A stretch of DNA of 8,349 nucleotides. It comes from an uncultured Clostridia bacterium. Lineage in GTDB: Bacteria; Bacillota; Clostridia; Christensenellales; Borkfalkiaceae. Positions within the stretch are counted from its first letter, which is position 1. Each line of letters opens with the position of its first letter. Shown piece by piece: positions 6,535 through 8,349 of the stretch. The notes under the pieces are model-generated. The model was given only the letters and a program-made list of their open reading frames with translations. It was not told the DNA's origin and did not search any database. The DNA is taken from positions 1 through 8,349 of the forward strand of contig CANREK010000050.1 in NCBI GenBank assembly GCA_947629605.1, written 5' to 3'. The translations under genes and the position numbers were made by a program.

Positions 6535-7061
6535 GGGTGGCTCCTTTTGAGAAATAAAATTTTCACTCTTCCGTATTGCCGCCTGTCGGAAAGGACAAAG
6601 CCGTCGGGAATGGGGAATTCCCTCTCGCATTCGTAGACGACGAGCCCGCCTTCATTCAGAAGCTCCCGCTCTCTGACGAGCGACAAAATCTCCGCGGCGA
6701 GGTCATAGCGGTACGGCGGATCGCAGAAGATGAGGTCGAACTTCCCGTCCACCGCTTTGAGACAGGCGATGTGGTCGAGCGAATAGATCTTCCCCGTCTC
6801 CCTGCAACGGGCGAGATTTTTTTTGAGCACGGAGAGGCTCACGGGGGAATTGTCGTTAAAGACGGCCTCGCTTGCCCCGCGGGAGAGCGCCTCGATGCCG
6901 AGCGCCCCGCTCCCCGCAAAGAGGTCCAAGACCCTTGCGCCGACGAGAGTTCCCGACAGGATCTGAAAGACGGACTCCTTCACGCGGTCGGGCGTGGGGC
7001 GGATGTCCCCTTCGATCGCCGAAAGTTTTGTGCCGCGATGTTTCCCCGCGATGATCCTCAT
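6531..7061 (-). CDS. rsmD: 16S rRNA (guanine(966)-N(2))-methyltransferase RsmD
   Basis: This 176-residue SAM-dependent methyltransferase is predicted to methylate G966 of 16S rRNA during 30S assembly. Motifs: MRIIAGKHRG at the start (1-10), RPTPDRVKESVF (21-32), SAM-binding VLDLFAGSGALGIEALSRGA (44-63) and the catalytic FCDPPY (112-117), all typical of RsmD. Its ATG overlaps the stop of the upstream membrane-protein gene as ATGA (7061-7058), and its TGA overlaps the coaD TTG start. Only a purine-rich GGGGA lies before the start, so coupled translation from the upstream gene is likely. Length is usual for the family. Confidence 0.95.
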   Translation of the reverse strand: MRIIAGKHRGTKLSAIEGDIRPTPDRVKESVFQILSGTLVGARVLDLFAGSGALGIEALSRGASEAVFNDNSPVSLSVLKKNLARCRETGKIYSLDHIACLKAVDGKFDLIFCDPPYRYDLAAEILSLVRERELLNEGGLVVYECEREFPIPDGFVLSDRRQYGRVKILFLKRSHP

Positions 7062-7732
7062 TTCTTTTTCCCCGCCGCCTTTACGGCCTCGTCACGCGCC
7101 TCGGCCTCCGATTTCCGCTTCTTTTCGACATAGGCGCCGACAAGATAGGCGATGCCGCTGACGAGAATGGGAAGCAGGATAAAGAGGATGGACCAAAGAG
7201 CGTCGATGGCAAGTCCCCCGCCTTCGAGCGTGCCGCCGATCCATGCGATGGGAGCGAGCGCCCAGCCCGCAAACATGATGAAAAAGAGCGAGGCGACCTG
7301 ATAGAAGAAGTGGGCGAGCACGGCAAAGAGGATGACGGGAACGCCGATGAGGAAACCGATGTAGAAGCCCTTCCACGGGCGGAATTCCCTCTCGGGGCGG
7401 TGGTCGCCGCCCGAACGGATGCCGTAACTTGCATTTCTCCTGTGGATCTCGCCCGTGAGGTAGGTATCGTAGTGCAGAATGCCCGTATTGTAGAGCAGAT
7501 GGGCATTGAAAAAGGCGCCGACGAGGATGCAGGCGATGCCGATGACGATCTCGATGACGGAATTGTCCCCGGGAACGAACGCCTGAATGGACAAGAGGAG
7601 CAAACTCATGAAGAGATACATGAGATAGGGCGTGACCATGCGGCGCCAGCACTCCCTTTGGATCCGCCAAAACAGCTGTGATTTGGTCGGTTCGGCGTCG
7701 TTTCTTTCTTTCTTGGGTTTTTCGTTGAGCAT
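7058..7732 (-). CDS. unknown integral membrane protein, first gene of the rsmD-coaD-aroF-pheA operon
   Basis: I do not recognise this 224-residue protein. It has a basic, soluble N-terminus (1-31, rich in K/E/R) and hydrophobic segments at about 33-53, 58-80, 123-144, 146-166 and 178-201. A hydrophilic basic loop (82-122) contains several Arg and His residues, and the C-terminus (203-224) is highly charged and Lys-rich. Five segments conflict with both termini and the 82-122 loop being basic, so one segment may be re-entrant or monotopic. There are no catalytic motifs, cysteine clusters or transporter signatures. ATG 7732 has GGAG (7742-7739) 6 nt upstream, and a perfect-consensus promoter lies just beyond. 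The TGA overlaps the rsmD ATG by 4 nt, so it is expressed with rsmD and coaD. Composition resembles its neighbours. The reading frame is well supported; the function is not. Confidence 0.85.
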   Translation of the reverse strand: MLNEKPKKERNDAEPTKSQLFWRIQRECWRRMVTPYLMYLFMSLLLLSIQAFVPGDNSVIEIVIGIACILVGAFFNAHLLYNTGILHYDTYLTGEIHRRNASYGIRSGGDHRPEREFRPWKGFYIGFLIGVPVILFAVLAHFFYQVASLFFIMFAGWALAPIAWIGGTLEGGGLAIDALWSILFILLPILVSGIAYLVGAYVEKKRKSEAEARDEAVKAAGKKK

Positions 7733-7765
7733 CTTTCACTCCGTGGGCATATCGACCCATATTCC

Positions 7766-7794
7766 ATTATAGCGTTTCGGAAGAGGAGTGTCAA
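7766..7794 (-). promoter_or_regulatory. perfect-consensus sigma-A promoter of the five-gene operon
   Basis: On the minus strand TTGACA (7794-7789), a 17-bp spacer (7788-7772) and TATAAT (7771-7766) match the vegetative consensus at all 12 positions. The predicted start is about 7759, giving a leader of about 27 nt before ATG 7732 that includes the GGAG site. There is no room for a riboswitch or T-box. Confidence 0.9.
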
Positions 7795-7833
7795 GTCATT
7801 CCGAATAAGAATGGGAGGAAAGTGCCCCGCTTG

Positions 7834-8349
7834 TCAACGGATGTAGGTCTTGACGGCCTTGGCGGAGAGCCGCACGAGGGCCTCGTAGACGGAAGTGCCG
7901 TGTGCCTCGGCGTAGGCTTCGAAGTCGGAGACGATGCACTGTTTCTGCCCGAATTTGGCCTTCCCCGCCGAGATGCTCGCATCCATGCACAGCTTGCCGA
8001 CGGCATTCGTCATGCCCTCGCGGAAAAATCCGTCTCCGTACCCGAGGCGCAGCGTATGCACGGTGCCGAAGTCGCGTTCCGCACGGGCGTAGCCGAGCCC
8101 TTCCCCCGTCTGGCGGCAGCAGTGGGAGACGAAGGCATAGATCTTCATGGCGCGGCGAAGCGGCAAAGCGTTGTGCGGGGCATAGCCGTACAGCCCGAGC
8201 CCGATCCGAAGGGCGTCGCCGACTTCCCCCCGCAATGTCCCGCCCGTCGCGGCGATGTGGCAGATGCAGTCGGGGAAGCGCTCCTTGACTTCCGCCGCCG
8301 CGCTCTGAAAGAGGAGATTCTGTCCCCGCCTCGCATCGTCATCTTCGGC
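7834..8349 (-). CDS. alr: alanine racemase-like protein, C-terminal part (5' end off window)
   Basis: The last 171 codons of a gene entering from the right edge end at TGA (7836-7834). The fragment covers the end of the PLP-binding barrel and the C-terminal beta domain of alanine racemase. Motifs: HIAATGG (31-37), where the family has H-x-A-N-S; RIGLGLYGYAP (48-58), holding the arginine near the PLP ring; GYGDGF (103-108), with the catalytic tyrosine supplied to the partner subunit; CMD (121-123); and TSVYEALVRLS (152-162), with the PLP-phosphate tyrosine. Alanine racemase makes D-alanine for peptidoglycan. The C-terminal domain is shorter than usual, with 13 residues between GYGDG and CMD where about 23 are typical, and the HxANS positions are substituted, so a different amino-acid substrate is possible. 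A 101-nt gap with the next operon's promoter follows; no clear terminator was seen. Confidence 0.8.
   Translation of the reverse strand, partial: AEDDDARRGQNLLFQSAAAEVKERFPDCICHIAATGGTLRGEVGDALRIGLGLYGYAPHNALPLRRAMKIYAFVSHCCRQTGEGLGYARAERDFGTVHTLRLGYGDGFFREGMTNAVGKLCMDASISAGKAKFGQKQCIVSDFEAYAEAHGTSVYEALVRLSAKAVKTYIR

Noticed and set aside
6058..6630. A longer coaD starting at ATG 6630
   Set aside because: The additional 32 residues have no likeness to CoaD and lie within rsmD, and the TTG at 6534 has an ideal ribosome-binding site and the canonical N-terminus.
7796..7814. Small CATTC/GAATG inverted repeat after alr as a terminator
   Set aside because: The stem is only 5 bp with a 7-nt loop and no T-run follows on the minus strand.
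7809..7837. A second TTGACA (minus strand, 7837-7832) as an additional promoter
   Set aside because: There is no -10-like hexamer at 16-18 bp, and the site falls on the alr stop codon; the real promoter lies just downstream.

Overview
The window looks like chromosomal DNA from a GC-rich member of the Firmicutes, most plausibly a Clostridia-type anaerobe. The basis is gene content: an NfnA-type electron-bifurcation subunit, a DegV lipid-binding protein, a YlbJ/SpoVV-like membrane protein, RarA, and the rsmD-coaD pair. Shine-Dalgarno sites are strong AGGAG types and the promoters are classic TTGACA/TATAAT types. Taxonomy below class level cannot be set from the sequence alone. I see no rRNA, tRNA, CRISPR array, insertion sequence or phage gene.

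Layout, left to right. (1) A partial nfnA-like gene runs leftward off the window edge (1-774). It is divergent from degV (925-1794, rightward) across a 150-bp intergenic region that holds a strong promoter for each. degV ends in a strong hairpin terminator (1812-1840) that also lies just beyond the stop of the convergent rarA (1839-3158, leftward). (2) rarA is divergent from a ylbJ/spoVV-like gene (3246-4172, rightward) across a short region with an imperfect hairpin. ylbJ converges on pheA, and their stop codons share a TTAA. (3) A tightly packed leftward operon fills 4169-7732: an unknown membrane protein, then rsmD, coaD, aroF (class I DAHP synthase) and pheA (prephenate dehydratase). Its genes are joined by 4-nt overlaps (ATGA, TTGA), one direct abutment and one 11-nt gap. 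A perfect TTGACA-N17-TATAAT promoter precedes it. (4) The 3' part of a divergent alanine racemase gene (7834-8349, leftward) enters from the right edge.

Functional logic. DAHP synthase makes the first shikimate-pathway intermediate and prephenate dehydratase makes phenylpyruvate for phenylalanine, so the pair covers the entry point and the Phe branch. The two genes are embedded in a housekeeping operon for 16S rRNA methylation and coenzyme A synthesis. In Bacillus subtilis rsmD (ylbH), coaD (ylbI) and ylbJ are adjacent and co-oriented. Here they remain neighbours, but aroF-pheA lies between them and ylbJ is inverted, which suggests a local rearrangement.

Most of the window is ordinary core genome and I do not see a new multi-gene system. 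The points most worth a second look are the probable leaderless start of the nfnA-like gene, a 15-bp palindrome sitting on the degV transcription start, the broken rsmD-coaD-ylbJ cluster, the unknown five-segment membrane protein behind a perfect promoter, and the compact alanine racemase C-terminal domain.
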